DNA from: Porticoccus sp. W117
Lineage (GTDB): Bacteria; Pseudomonadota; Gammaproteobacteria; Pseudomonadales; Porticoccaceae
Direction: 5' to 3'
Length of the DNA stretch: 58,994 nucleotides
Assembly: GCF_030341905.1 (NCBI RefSeq)
Contig: NZ_JATAAF010000016.1
Location: 1-58,994 of the forward strand
In this document: positions 40,121 to 50,569 of the stretch, in pieces
How the letters are laid out: each line of letters starts with the position of its first letter
Position numbering within the stretch: position 1 is the stretch's first letter
The notes under the pieces: model-generated
The model's input: the letters and a program-made list of their open reading frames with translations, nothing else
Database searches by the model: none
Told to the model about the DNA's origin: nothing
Program-made: the position numbers and the translations under genes

Positions 40121-40738
40121 ATGAGACTACTGACTGTTGCTATTTGCTGTTTTTTCAGCGCAGTTGCCATTGCCGGCGGGCAGCCCGCCGCAGAACGCCT
40201 GCAAGCATTACTGAGCCCCATCGAAAGCATGCAGGGCGATTTTCAGCAAAGCCAATACGATCAGGCTGGCGAACGTTTGCAAGAGTTGGATCAAAATGGG
40301 CAACTGCAGATTACCCGCAGCGGAAAAATCCGCTGGATCGTAGACGGCGATTACGGCCAGCAGTTGGTCAGTGATGGCACCACCCTTTGGTTGTTCGACC
40401 CGGATCTGGAACAGGTCACTATCCAAGCCGTGAATAATGACGCCAGTGCCACCCCGGCATTGTTGCTGATGGGCAACTTCGAAAAGCTCCACGCTAGTTA
40501 CCGGATTCAGCAGGGCGCGGATGACAATGCCTTCACTCTATACCCACGACAGCCAGAAAGCCTTTATCAGCACATCAACATTCGCTTTAGCGATGGCGTG
40601 CCGGCCGCTCTTGAAATAACCGACAATCTGGGAGAGCGCACCGAGATTACTTTCCAGCAAGTAACTGTTAATCCTGATCTGGACGATAATCAGTTTGTGT
40701 TTGCCGTTCCTGAAGGGGTGGATGTTATTTACAACTGA
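40121..40738 (+). CDS. lolA: Outer-membrane lipoprotein carrier protein LolA
   Basis: LolA ferries lipoproteins through the periplasm from LolCDE to LolB. The 205-residue product has a signal peptide (MRLLTVAICCFFSAVAIAGG) and the LolA beta-barrel text MQGDFQQSQYD, RSGKIRWIVDGDYGQQLVSD and NIRFSDGVPAALEITDNLG. ATG 40121, with AAGGA six bases upstream, is used instead of the adjacent TTG. It follows ftsK by 22 bp in the conserved ftsK-lolA-rarA-crcB-serS order. Confidence 0.95.
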   Translation: MRLLTVAICCFFSAVAIAGGQPAAERLQALLSPIESMQGDFQQSQYDQAGERLQELDQNGQLQITRSGKIRWIVDGDYGQQLVSDGTTLWLFDPDLEQVTIQAVNNDASATPALLLMGNFEKLHASYRIQQGADDNAFTLYPRQPESLYQHINIRFSDGVPAALEITDNLGERTEITFQQVTVNPDLDDNQFVFAVPEGVDVIYN

Positions 40739-40747
40739 GCAAACACC

Positions 40748-40830
40748 GTCGTCGCGAGCGAAGCGTGGCGACCCAGTGTCTTTATTAAAGTCACTGGATT
40801 GCCGCGTCGCCTGCGGCTCCTCGCAATGAC
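40748..40830. repeat. Dispersed palindrome R1, lolA-rarA gap
   Basis: The copy starts GTCGTCGCGAGCGAAGCG and ends GGCTCCTCGCAATGAC with the centre CCAGTGTC...GACACTGG replaced by CCAGTGTCTTTATTAAAGTCACTGG. It is very close to the copies in the arg cluster. It begins 10 bp after lolA and ends 10 bp before rarA. Confidence 0.8.
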
Positions 40831-40840
40831 AAGACATTCT

Positions 40841-42199
40841 ATGACCCAATCCCTATTCCAACAAACTGTCTATCAACCCCTGGCCGCCCGTATGCGCCCG
40901 CGAACCCTGGGTGAATATGTGGGCCAGTCGCACATACTCGGTGACGGCAAACCACTGCGTGACGCCATCGAGGCAGGCATGCTGCACTCCATGGTGTTCT
41001 GGGGGCCGCCGGGGGTGGGCAAAACCACTCTGGCTAAAATCATTGCCCACAGCGCCGATGCCCATTTTGAAAGTATTTCTGCGGTGCTGTCCGGGGTAAA
41101 AGATATCCGCGCCGCCATCGATCGTGCTAAAGAAGAACGGGATGTCCGTGGGCGTAAAACCATTCTGTTTGTGGATGAAGTGCACCGCTTTAACAAGTCC
41201 CAGCAAGATGCTTTCCTACCTTTTGTGGAAGACGGCACCGTGGTATTGATTGGTGCCACCACCGAAAACCCTTCCTTCGAACTCAACAACGCACTGCTGT
41301 CCCGTTGCCGTGTTTATGTACTGCGCAGCCTCAGCGAAGAAGAATTAAAAGACGTGGTCAACGGTGCCCTCAATTCTGAACGAGCGGAGTTGCCCAGTGA
41401 CTTGAGCCTCGCCGATGACGCCATGAATGCCCTGGTTGCCGCCGCCGATGGCGACGCCCGCACCGCTCTCAACCTGCTGGAAATCGCCAGCGATTTGGTG
41501 GGGGAGAGCGGCCGCATTGAACTGGAAAGCGTACAAGAAGTATTGGTAGCGGATACCCGCCGCTTTGATAAAGGCGGCGAGAATTTTTACGACCAGATTT
41601 CTGCCATGCACAAATCCGTACGCGGTTCATCCCCAGATGCAGCCCTCTATTGGCTGGCGCGTATGCTGGATGGTGGTTGCGACCCGCTGTATATCGCCCG
41701 CCGGGTGGTGCGCATGGCCAGTGAAGATATCGGCAACGCCGATCCCAGAGCATTACGCCTGTCATTGGATGCCTGGGAAACCCAGGAGCGTTTAGGCAGC
41801 CCGGAAGGGGAGTTGGCCATCGCCCAGGCGCTGGTGTATCTCGCAGCAGCGCCAAAAAGCAATGCCGTTTACACCGCCTTTAAACAGGCCATGAGGGATG
41901 TGAAAGAACAGCCCAGCCTCGAAGTGCCGTTGCACCTGCGCAATGCGCCCACCAAGTTGATGAAAGAACTGGATTACGGCCGCGAATATCGCTACGCCCA
42001 CGACGAGCCCAATGGCTACGCTGCCGGCGAATGTTATTTGCCAGAGGAACTGAAAAGCGTGCGCTACTACCATCCAGTACCCCGTGGCCTGGAGCAAAAA
42101 ATTGCTGAAAAACTGGAACACTTAAGAAAGCTGGATAACGCCAGCGGTGATCAACGCTATTCGTCATCGGATTCAAAACCGAAAGGGGAAGGGCAGTAA
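40841..42199 (+). CDS. rarA: Replication-associated recombination protein RarA (MgsA)
   Basis: RarA is an AAA+ clamp-loader-like ATPase acting at stalled replication forks. From ATG 40841 it has 452 residues. Walker A is [13 protein letters not shown], Walker [19 protein letters not shown] and sensor 1 [14 protein letters not shown]. The MgsA C-terminal domain has [12 protein letters not shown]. The frame upstream of 40841 lies in the R1 repeat and is not coding. crcB follows directly. Confidence 0.95.
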   Translation: MTQSLFQQTVYQPLAARMRPRTLGEYVGQSHILGDGKPLRDAIEAGMLHSMVFWGPPGVGKTTLAKIIAHSADAHFESISAVLSGVKDIRAAIDRAKEERDVRGRKTILFVDEVHRFNKSQQDAFLPFVEDGTVVLIGATTENPSFELNNALLSRCRVYVLRSLSEEELKDVVNGALNSERAELPSDLSLADDAMNALVAAADGDARTALNLLEIASDLVGESGRIELESVQEVLVADTRRFDKGGENFYDQISAMHKSVRGSSPDAALYWLARMLDGGCDPLYIARRVVRMASEDIGNADPRALRLSLDAWETQERLGSPEGELAIAQALVYLAAAPKSNAVYTAFKQAMRDVKEQPSLEVPLHLRNAPTKLMKELDYGREYRYAHDEPNGYAAGECYLPEELKSVRYYHPVPRGLEQKIAEKLEHLRKLDNASGDQRYSSSDSKPKGEGQ

Positions 42200-42200
42200 T

Positions 42201-42572
42201 ATGCAATGGCTGGCAGTGGCTTTAGGTGGTGCCCTGGGGGCAGTTTGTCGCTTTGGCGTAAACACATTGGTGTTCCCGTTACTGGGTGGACGCTTCCCGC
42301 TGGGTACATTGCTGGTAAACCTTTCCGGCTCTTTTTTAATGGGGATTCTCTATGTGCTGGTGGTGGACAAAGGTGTATTGCCCGGCGAATGGCGCAACCT
42401 GTTAATGGTGGGTTTTCTCGGCGCATTCACTACTTTTTCAGCGTTCTCGCTTGACGCCCTGGCTTTGTGGCAGAATGGCCACCCGGCGCTGTCCCTCGGC
42501 TACATTGTCACTAGTGTGGTCGGCTGCCTGCTGGCAACTTTATCGGCCATTTGGCTGGCGCGATTGTTTTAA
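42201..42572 (+). CDS. crcB: Fluoride channel CrcB/FluC
   Basis: CrcB exports fluoride as a dual-topology dimer. The 123-residue protein has four membrane helices and the signature stretches GALGAVCRFGVNTL, GTLLVNLSGSFLMG and GFLGAFTTFSAFSLD. The ATG lies one base after the rarA stop with GGGGAAGGG upstream. I see no fluoride riboswitch in front of it, so it is likely co-expressed with rarA. The same upstream bases also form a KOPS motif (42186-42193). Confidence 0.95.
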   Translation: MQWLAVALGGALGAVCRFGVNTLVFPLLGGRFPLGTLLVNLSGSFLMGILYVLVVDKGVLPGEWRNLLMVGFLGAFTTFSAFSLDALALWQNGHPALSLGYIVTSVVGCLLATLSAIWLARLF

Positions 42573-42582
42573 TTGACTATAA

Positions 42583-43878
<1,296 letters not shown>

Positions 43879-43895
43879 TGCGGTAACAGAGACTT

Positions 43896-44630
43896 TTGAG
43901 CACCCAGCATTTCGACATTATTGGCACCGTACACTCTCCCTATAAAGAGAAGTTTGCGGTGCCGCGCCAGCCCGGTCTGGTACCCGCCGCCAAGGGGCGC
44001 ATTGAATTGCTGCCGCCCTACAACGATGCGGACAGTGTTCGTGACCTCAGCCAATTCAGCCATATCTGGGTGCTGTTTGTGTTTCACGGCACTCAGGAGC
44101 AAGGCTGGAAACCACTGGTAAGGCCTCCGCGTCTTGGCGGTAACCAGAAAACCGGTGTATTTGCCACACGCTCTACATTTCGCCCCAACCCCATTGGCAT
44201 GTCCGTGGTGGCACTGGATGAAGTGGAGGAGGAGGGCCGTCGTATCTGGCTGAATATCAGCGGCCTCGATTTGATTGACCAGACACCGGTTCTGGACATC
44301 AAGCCCTACCTGCCATACTGCGACAGCTTGCCTGACGCCAGCTCCGGCTTTGCCAACAACAAGCCAGAAACAAAGGTCTCTGTAGAGTTTTCTCGCCAGG
44401 CAGAACAACAGCTTCGATTTGCCGCGGAAAAAATTCCCGATTTGAGGGAATTAATTTGTCAGGTGTTGTCTCAAGACCCTCGGCCAGCCTACCGCCGCCA
44501 TAAAAAATCGGATAACACACGTTACGGCGTCAGGCTGTACAACTTCAATATTGTCTGGATTGTGCAAAGCAGCAATGACTTCCAGGTAGTGAGCATAGAA
44601 AAGGAAAATAAAGGGAAATCCCATGATTGA
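43896..44630 (+). CDS. trmO: tRNA t6A37 methyltransferase TrmO
   Basis: TrmO methylates N6-threonylcarbamoyladenosine at position 37 of tRNA-Thr using SAM through a beta-barrel fold. The 244-residue protein begins like E. coli TrmO (GTVHSPYKEKFAVPRQPGLV) and has FSHIWVLFVFH and VFATRSTFRPNPIGMSVV. It also has VLDIKPYLPYCDSLPDA and, in the C-terminal domain, LSQDPRPAYRR. The start is a TTG at 43896, 17 bp after serS. Its stop overlaps the gor start by 8 bp. Confidence 0.94.
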   Translation: MSTQHFDIIGTVHSPYKEKFAVPRQPGLVPAAKGRIELLPPYNDADSVRDLSQFSHIWVLFVFHGTQEQGWKPLVRPPRLGGNQKTGVFATRSTFRPNPIGMSVVALDEVEEEGRRIWLNISGLDLIDQTPVLDIKPYLPYCDSLPDASSGFANNKPETKVSVEFSRQAEQQLRFAAEKIPDLRELICQVLSQDPRPAYRRHKKSDNTRYGVRLYNFNIVWIVQSSNDFQVVSIEKENKGKSHD

Positions 44631-45987
44631 CAGCAACTACGACTATGACCTGTTTGTAATTGGTGCCGGATCTGGTGGCGTGCGAGCCGCCCGCATGTCT
44701 GCCCAATATGGCGCCAAAGTAGCCATTGCCGAACAGCAATATCTGGGCGGTACCTGCGTCAATGTGGGTTGTGTACCCAAAAAACTGTTTGTGTACGCCT
44801 CTGAATTTTCCGAAGAATTTCATGCCGCCAAAGGCTTTGGCTGGGATATCGAACAGCAGCCCAAGCACCAGTGGCAGCGCCTGATTGCCAACAAAAATGC
44901 CGAAATAGGGCGCCTCAATGGAATTTACGGCAACTTACTGGATGGCTCCGGCGTCACTCTGTACGAGAGCAAAGCCACCATAACCGGGCCAAACGAGGTC
45001 TCGGTGGATGGCCAGAAAGTCACCGCAGAGCGCATTTTAATCGCCACCGGCGGCTACCCGTTTGTACCGGATATTCCCGGTAAGGAGCTGGCTATTACCT
45101 CCAACGAGGCTTTCTATCTGGAAGACCTGCCAGAGAAAATTATCCTTGTTGGTGGTGGCTATATTGCCGTGGAGTTTGCAGGAATATTCAATGGCTTAGG
45201 CGTGGAAACTCATCTAATTTATAGGGGGGCAATGTTCCTACGTGGGTTTGATAATGATATTCGCGAAGCCCTGGCTGTTGAAATGAAAAACAAGGGCGTT
45301 CACCTGCATTTCAACACCAATATCGAGGCGCTGAAAAGCACAGAAAGAGGCCAAATCGAAGCGACTTTGACAGATGGGAGTACGCTGACTGTTGGCCAGG
45401 CTATGTACGCCACAGGCCGCAAAGCCAATTTGAAGGGTCTTGGGCTTGAAAATACCGCCGTGGAAGTGCGCAATAACGGCTCAATCATCGTCAACAACGA
45501 CTTTCAAACAGCAGAGCCAGGCGTATACGCCATTGGTGATGTAATCGACCGCGTTGCACTAACGCCCGTTGCTATCACCGAGGCCATGTCGTTATCCGCC
45601 GCTTTGTACAAAAACGAGCATAACCCGGTGGATTACAGCAACATCCCAACCGCCGTATTCAGCCAGCCTAATATAGGCACCGTCGGCCTGAGCGAAGAAC
45701 AAGCCAGGGAGCAATATGGCGATGTGCGCATTTACAAAAGCCAATTCCGCGCCATGAAACAAACATTGGGCGGTGGCAACGACAAAGTGCTGATGAAGCT
45801 GATCGTCGATAACACCAGCGACAAGGTGATTGGCTGCCATATGTTGGGCGACCACGCCGGTGAGATTATTCAGGGAATCGGCATCGCCATTAAGGCCGGC
45901 GCCACTAAGGCAGACTTCGACAATACTGTGGGCATTCACCCGACGGCGGCTGAGGAGTTTGTGACGATGAGGGAGCCTGTCAGTTAG
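44623..45987 (+). CDS. gor: Glutathione-disulfide reductase
   Basis: Gor reduces GSSG with NADPH, keeping the cytosolic thiol pool reduced. The 454-residue flavoprotein has FAD motif VIGAGSGGVRAARMSA. The redox-active disulfide motif is GGTCVNVGCVPKKL, with NADPH motif LVGGGYIAVEFAGIF and the interface catalytic His in GIHPTAAEEF. The start at 44623 overlaps trmO. A strong terminator follows 20 bp after the stop, and the dif region lies just beyond. Confidence 0.95.
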   Translation: MIDSNYDYDLFVIGAGSGGVRAARMSAQYGAKVAIAEQQYLGGTCVNVGCVPKKLFVYASEFSEEFHAAKGFGWDIEQQPKHQWQRLIANKNAEIGRLNGIYGNLLDGSGVTLYESKATITGPNEVSVDGQKVTAERILIATGGYPFVPDIPGKELAITSNEAFYLEDLPEKIILVGGGYIAVEFAGIFNGLGVETHLIYRGAMFLRGFDNDIREALAVEMKNKGVHLHFNTNIEALKSTERGQIEATLTDGSTLTVGQAMYATGRKANLKGLGLENTAVEVRNNGSIIVNNDFQTAEPGVYAIGDVIDRVALTPVAITEAMSLSAALYKNEHNPVDYSNIPTAVFSQPNIGTVGLSEEQAREQYGDVRIYKSQFRAMKQTLGGGNDKVLMKLIVDNTSDKVIGCHMLGDHAGEIIQGIGIAIKAGATKADFDNTVGIHPTAAEEFVTMREPVS

Positions 45988-46007
45988 ATTGTCTGCAAAA
46001 AAAGACA

Positions 46008-46043
46008 AAGCCCGGTTATGCATTTGTGTAACCGGGCTTTTTT
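46008..46043 (+). terminator. Rho-independent terminator of gor
   Basis: AAAGCCCGGTTA (46008-46019) pairs with TAACCGGGCTTT (46029-46040), followed by T's. It insulates the dif region from incoming transcription. Confidence 0.9.
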
Positions 46044-46076
46044 GTGCTCCTCGATGATGCTGCTGAAGGTAGGGCG

Positions 46077-46104
46077 ATTGAACATAACCTACATTATGCG
46101 CCAA
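46077..46104 (-). other. Inverted dif-like XerCD site
   Basis: On the minus strand this reads TTGG then CGCATAATGTAGGTTATGTT then CAAT. Against dif it matches 21 of 24 core bases. The XerC arm CGCATAA is intact, the XerD arm TTATGTT is intact with one change outside, and the 6-bp centre is TGTAGG instead of TGTATA. It faces the true dif 32 bp away in opposite orientation. This could be a remnant attachment site of a Xer-exploiting element. Confidence 0.75.
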
Positions 46105-46136
46105 ACAAATTTTGCAGCCCTTTGGCATTATATTTA

Positions 46137-46164
46137 ATTTCGCATAATGTATATTATGTTAAAT
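46137..46164 (+). other. dif: dif chromosome dimer-resolution site
   Basis: The sequence ATTT then CGCATAATGTATATTATGTT then AAAT equals the 24-base core of E. coli and Pseudomonas dif exactly. It comprises XerC arm CGCATAA, central TGTATA and XerD arm TTATGTTAAAT. It lies between the gor and galE terminators with no gene around it. XerC and XerD recombine sister chromosomes here under FtsK control. GGGNAGGG polarity motifs in this window converge on this point, which marks the replication terminus. Confidence 0.95.
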
Positions 46165-46180
46165 AAATAAGTCAAAATAA

Positions 46181-46204
46181 AACCCTATAACCGAATATAG
46201 GGTT
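46181..46204. terminator. Terminator downstream of galE
   Basis: AACCCTATA (46181-46189) pairs with TATAGGGTT (46196-46204), flanked by A's on the left and T's on the right. On the minus strand it ends galE transcription before it enters the dif region. Confidence 0.8.
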
Positions 46205-46243
46205 TTTGATGTTTTTGCTTAGAGGGTAAAACTTCCTCCCTGC

Positions 46244-47257
46244 TTACCTGTAGCCATCAGGATTGCCAGACTGCCAGCGCCAGGCATCAGCCGCCATTTC
46301 AGCAACTGTACGCTGTGCTCGCCAACCAAGTTCTTTTTCTGCCTTGTCAGTTGCCGCCCAACACTCAGCGATATCACCGGCACGGCGTGGGGCCATCTGG
46401 TATGGCACTTCCCTGCCGCTGGCTTTTTCAAAAGCGCCCACCATTTCCAGTACACTGCTGCCGCAACCGGTCCCCAAATTGTAGGTATGGACTCCGGCTG
46501 TGCCGGTGAGTTTTTCCAGGGCCGCCACATGTCCGTCCGCCAAATCCATAACGTGAATGTAATCGCGCACGCCGGTGCCGTCCGGGGTTGGGTAATCATT
46601 GCCAAATACCGACAATTGCTCGCGCTTGCCTACGGCAACCTGTGAGATATAAGGCATCAGGTTATTGGGAATATCCCTGGGATCTTCGCCAATAGTGCCG
46701 GATGGGTGGGCGCCTACCGGGTTGAAATAGCGCAGCAGGGTTACGCTCCAATCCTTATCTGCCGCTTGCAAATCACCTAAACAGCACTCAACGATGTATT
46801 TGCTTCTCCCATAGGGGTTGCTGGTCGCGCCAACCGGGAATGATTCTGTAATAGGCACCGAGGCAGGGTCACCGTAAACCGTTGCCGATGAGCTAAAGAT
46901 AATGTTTTTGACGCCCGCTTTTTGCATGCTGCGAGTCAGCACCAGCGAGCCATTAACGTTGTTGTCGTAGTATTCCAGTGGTTTTTCGACAGACTCCGCT
47001 ACTGCTTTCAAGCCAGCAAAATGGATCACTGCTACAGGTTTTTCGGCAGCAAACACCTCGTCAAGGAAGTTTTGGTCACGAATATCACCCTCGTGGAAGG
47101 TGGGCTTGCGACCTGCCAGGACAGCTACCCTGCCCAGAACTTCCAGCTTGGCATTGCAAAGGTTGTCGACAATAACCGGCTCGTAGCCTTTTGCCAGCAG
47201 CTGAACACAGGTATGGCTGCCGATATAACCCAGTCCGCCAGTGACTAGAATCTTCAT
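46244..47257 (-). CDS. galE: UDP-glucose 4-epimerase GalE
   Basis: GalE interconverts UDP-glucose and UDP-galactose for sugar use and surface polysaccharides. The 337-residue SDR enzyme has the NAD motif VTGGLGYIGSHTCV. The catalytic Ser/Thr is in FSSSATVYGDP and YxxxK is in NPYGRSKYIVE, with RYFNPVGAHPSG following. No other sugar genes are near. It is transcribed toward dif and divergent from prc. Confidence 0.96.
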   Translation of the reverse strand: MKILVTGGLGYIGSHTCVQLLAKGYEPVIVDNLCNAKLEVLGRVAVLAGRKPTFHEGDIRDQNFLDEVFAAEKPVAVIHFAGLKAVAESVEKPLEYYDNNVNGSLVLTRSMQKAGVKNIIFSSSATVYGDPASVPITESFPVGATSNPYGRSKYIVECCLGDLQAADKDWSVTLLRYFNPVGAHPSGTIGEDPRDIPNNLMPYISQVAVGKREQLSVFGNDYPTPDGTGVRDYIHVMDLADGHVAALEKLTGTAGVHTYNLGTGCGSSVLEMVGAFEKASGREVPYQMAPRRAGDIAECWAATDKAEKELGWRAQRTVAEMAADAWRWQSGNPDGYR

Positions 47258-47340
47258 ATTTTTATATTTCCTTACAATTACTTACGGCAAGTATTTAATG
47301 TTTATTATAGAAATTTTTGCGCTGTAGGCATGGGGTATTT

Positions 47341-47437
47341 CACCAGTGGCCTTTAAACGCTGACCAAATCACTTTGCATCTGCATGAGTCTGTGTAAAAA
47401 AGTGTAACCGCTCTAGGGGATATTTTCGCCACTGGTG
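47341..47437. promoter_or_regulatory. 10-bp inverted repeat in the galE-prc divergent gap
   Basis: CACCAGTGGC (47341-47350) and GCCACTGGTG (47428-47437) are perfect reverse complements 77 bp apart. They lie between the two divergent starts and could be paired operator half-sites or chance. Confidence 0.3.
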
Positions 47438-47492
47438 GTAAACTCCGAGCAAAGTCCCTTGTCTCATAAAGGGTAAATAATACAGGTTGTCT

Positions 47493-49622
47493 ATGCTTAT
47501 GCTGAAAATCTACAGAGCCCCCCTGCTACTTTCACTGCTGTTTGCCGGAAGTGTAACTGCAAACGCCGCAACACTGAGTACGCTCGAGCCAGAAAAGAAA
47601 CACGGCAAACTGATAAAAGAGATGTTGTCGGCACTGGTATCCGGGCACTACCAAAAACGCACTATCAACGACGGATTTTCTGCAGAGCTTTACGACACTT
47701 ATCTGGATGCTTTGGATGCTGGCAAAAGCCACTTCTTGCAGTCTGATATAGACACCTTCGCACACTGGCGCCTGGCTCTGGACGATGCCCTTAAGCAAGG
47801 CCGCCTGGAGTTTGGTTACGCAGCTTACAATCGCTTGCAAGCCATTCGCTTGCAGCATCTGGAACATAATATCGCATTGCTGGAAAGCGATTATCAGTTC
47901 AATCTGGACGATGATGAGTCCCTGCCCCGCAACCACAAAGAAAGAGATTGGCTGCGATCCGATAAAGAACGTCAGGAGCTGTGGCGTAAAAGTATTGAAG
48001 CGGAACTGGTGCAAAAACTTCTGGCGGGCGAAAACCTGGAAAAAGCCCGTGAACAGCTGGTAAAACGTTATAAAAACCAACTGAAGCTGATTCTGCAAAC
48101 AGAATCCCGGGATGTATTCAGCGCTTACGCCGGCATTACGGCAACCCTTTTCGATCCCCACACCAATTATTTCTCCCCCAGCAACAGCGATAGCTTCAAC
48201 ATCAACATGTCACTGTCGCTTGAGGGAATTGGCGCTGTTTTGCAGCGCAGTGATGACTACATAGAAGTTGTGCGAATTGTCCCCGGCGGCCCCGCCGACA
48301 AACAGGGCGAGTTGCAAGTGGGCGACAAGATTGTCGCCATCAAAAATCCCGGGGATCAGGAACACACCAACCTGGTGGGCTGGCGTTTGGATGACGCAGT
48401 AAACTTGATTCGCGGCCCTAAAAGCAGCATTGCCTCCCTTCAGGTTTTACCGGGCAAGGCAGAAGCCTCCGGGTTGATGAAAACCATCGACATCACCCGC
48501 GACAAGGTAAAACTGGAAGATCAGGCCGCCCAAAAGCAGATCGTAGACGTTCCTGTTGGCAACGCAAACTATCGGGTCGGCGTTATTGATATTCCTACTT
48601 TCTATCTGGATTTTGAGGCCCTGCGCAGAAACGACCGCAATTACCGCAGCACCACCAAAGACGTGTCTCGTTTAATGGGCGAGCTGCTCAACGATGACGG
48701 TGTAGATGGCATTATTCTGGATCTGCGCGGCAATGGTGGCGGCTCTCTGCTGGAGGCTACTCACCTGAGCGACATGTTTATTAACCCCGGCCCGGTGGTG
48801 CAAATTCGTTCCAGCAACGGGCAGATAGACCGCACCCAGCGCTCACGGCGCCCGGCGGCCTACAAAGGGCCTCTGGTTGTGTTGATTGATCGCCTGAGCG
48901 CTTCCGCATCGGAAATCTTTGCCGGCGCCATTCAGGATTACGGCCGCGGCATTATTGTTGGCAGCCAGAGTTTTGGTAAAGGCACCGTTCAAACCCTGCA
49001 ACCTCTTGGCAAAGGGCAGTTGAAGCTGACAGAACACAAGTTTTACCGGGTTTCCGGCGACAGCACCCAAAGCCGCGGCGTTGTTCCAGATATTAACTTC
49101 CCCAGCGATGCCGACCCGGAAAGAATCGGTGAAAGCAGCAATGAAAACGCCCTGCCCTGGGATCGCATCCGCGCCGCACCTTACCGACAGTTTGGCGACC
49201 TTGCCGACAACCTCGTTTTGCTGGAACAAAATCATCAGCGCAGGGCCGCTCAAGACCCAGACTTTACCTACGTGGTTGAAGTGGCTGAACTGGGGCGACG
49301 CTTTGGTGCAGAAAATGAACTTCCATTGAGCCTCAACCTGAAACAGAGGAAGGCCAATCTGGAACAGCGGCAACAATTGCAGTTAAACCTGGAAAATCAA
49401 CGCCGCACAGCCAAGGGGCAAGAACCTTACGAAAACTATGAGGCCTACGAAGTAGCCGTTGAAGAGACCGACCTGGAAACTCTGCCACTGGCAGAAAAAG
49501 ACCCCTTGCTTATGGAGGCAAGCCGAATTGTTGCCGACATGGTATTGCTCGAGCAAAACCCCAGACGTTTTGCCCGACAGCTGCAGAAAAGCGAACTCAA
49601 TAACAACCTTAGCCATCAATAA
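47493..49622 (+). CDS. prc: Tail-specific C-terminal processing protease Prc (Tsp)
   Basis: Prc is a periplasmic S41 protease that trims or degrades proteins with certain C-termini. From ATG 47493 it has 709 residues, with a signal peptide (LLLSLLFAGSVTANAA) and a helical N-domain. A PDZ domain lies near residues 240-320 (VRIVPGGPADKQGELQVGDK), then the catalytic domain. The Ser/Lys pair fits S471 and K496 in LSASASEIFAGAI and QSFGKGTVQ, 25 residues apart as in E. coli. A TTG two codons upstream is an alternative start. xthA follows 27 bp later. Confidence 0.94.
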   Translation: MLMLKIYRAPLLLSLLFAGSVTANAATLSTLEPEKKHGKLIKEMLSALVSGHYQKRTINDGFSAELYDTYLDALDAGKSHFLQSDIDTFAHWRLALDDALKQGRLEFGYAAYNRLQAIRLQHLEHNIALLESDYQFNLDDDESLPRNHKERDWLRSDKERQELWRKSIEAELVQKLLAGENLEKAREQLVKRYKNQLKLILQTESRDVFSAYAGITATLFDPHTNYFSPSNSDSFNINMSLSLEGIGAVLQRSDDYIEVVRIVPGGPADKQGELQVGDKIVAIKNPGDQEHTNLVGWRLDDAVNLIRGPKSSIASLQVLPGKAEASGLMKTIDITRDKVKLEDQAAQKQIVDVPVGNANYRVGVIDIPTFYLDFEALRRNDRNYRSTTKDVSRLMGELLNDDGVDGIILDLRGNGGGSLLEATHLSDMFINPGPVVQIRSSNGQIDRTQRSRRPAAYKGPLVVLIDRLSASASEIFAGAIQDYGRGIIVGSQSFGKGTVQTLQPLGKGQLKLTEHKFYRVSGDSTQSRGVVPDINFPSDADPERIGESSNENALPWDRIRAAPYRQFGDLADNLVLLEQNHQRRAAQDPDFTYVVEVAELGRRFGAENELPLSLNLKQRKANLEQRQQLQLNLENQRRTAKGQEPYENYEAYEVAVEETDLETLPLAEKDPLLMEASRIVADMVLLEQNPRRFARQLQKSELNNNLSHQ

Positions 49623-49649
49623 TTTCAACTACTAAAGTCTCAACCACGA

Positions 49650-50483
49650 ATGAGCCAGACCAGCATCAAGTGCGTTTCCTTTAACGTTAACGGGCTTCGC
49701 GCCCGTTTACACCAATTACAGGCAGTAATTGACAGCCACCAACCTGAAGTCATCGGCTTGCAGGAAACCAAAGTACACGATGATGAATTCCCTCTGGATG
49801 CCGTGCAATCCATGGGCTATCACGTCACCTACCACGGCCAGAAAGGCCATTACGGGGTTGCCCTGCTATGCAAGTACCCTCCCCTTGAGACCAGCAAGGG
49901 CTTTCCAGGAGATGATGAAGATGCCCAGCGACGCCTGGTAAGCGCCACACTGGAACTGCACAACGGCACCCGCCTGCAAGTTATCAATGGCTACTTTCCC
50001 CAGGGAGAGAATCGCGAACACCCACTCAAGTACCCGGCAAAAAAAGCCTTTTACGCCAATTTACTTGAGCTGTTGAACAACAGCTGCAACCCGGCGGACC
50101 AACTGCTGATTATGGGTGATATGAACATCTCCCCTTCTGACTTTGATATCGGCATCGGCGAAGACAACCGCAAGCGTTGGCTGCGCAGCGGCAAATGTTC
50201 ATTCTTGCCCGAGGAGCGGGAATGGTATCAGGCGCTTTATGATTGGGGTTTGGCCGACTGCTACCGCAAACACTACCCCGACAGCCAGCAACACTACAGC
50301 TGGTTCGACTACCGCAGCCGCGGTTTTGAACGCGATCCCAAACGCGGCCTGCGCATCGACCATCTGCTGGCCACCCAGCCCCTGCTGCAAAGCTGCAGCG
50401 CAGCTGGCATTGACTATCAGATTCGAGCCATGGAAAAACCCTCTGATCATGCGCCAGTGTGGGCTCAATTCGAGCTGCCTTAA
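49650..50483 (+). CDS. xthA: Exodeoxyribonuclease III
   Basis: XthA is an AP endonuclease and 3'-5' exonuclease in base-excision repair. The 277-residue EEP-fold enzyme begins [14 protein letters not shown] and has the metal-binding Glu in [14 protein letters not shown]. It also has [14 protein letters not shown], and ends with the catalytic DHAPVWAQF. It could share a transcript with prc, from which it is separated by 27 bp. Confidence 0.95.
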   Translation: MSQTSIKCVSFNVNGLRARLHQLQAVIDSHQPEVIGLQETKVHDDEFPLDAVQSMGYHVTYHGQKGHYGVALLCKYPPLETSKGFPGDDEDAQRRLVSATLELHNGTRLQVINGYFPQGENREHPLKYPAKKAFYANLLELLNNSCNPADQLLIMGDMNISPSDFDIGIGEDNRKRWLRSGKCSFLPEEREWYQALYDWGLADCYRKHYPDSQQHYSWFDYRSRGFERDPKRGLRIDHLLATQPLLQSCSAAGIDYQIRAMEKPSDHAPVWAQFELP

Positions 50484-50569
50484 CTATCACCTGAGGTGTC
50501 AACCACCGCATATGCCCCGCGTTTTCCTTTGCACGCCTGCGCTATTCACTTGGCAACGAGGAAAATACA

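Noticed and set aside
46077-46164. Integron attC-type site
   Set aside because: The palindrome first looked attC-like, but there are no GTTRRRY/RYYYAAC core boxes, and the arms match XerC/XerD sites instead.
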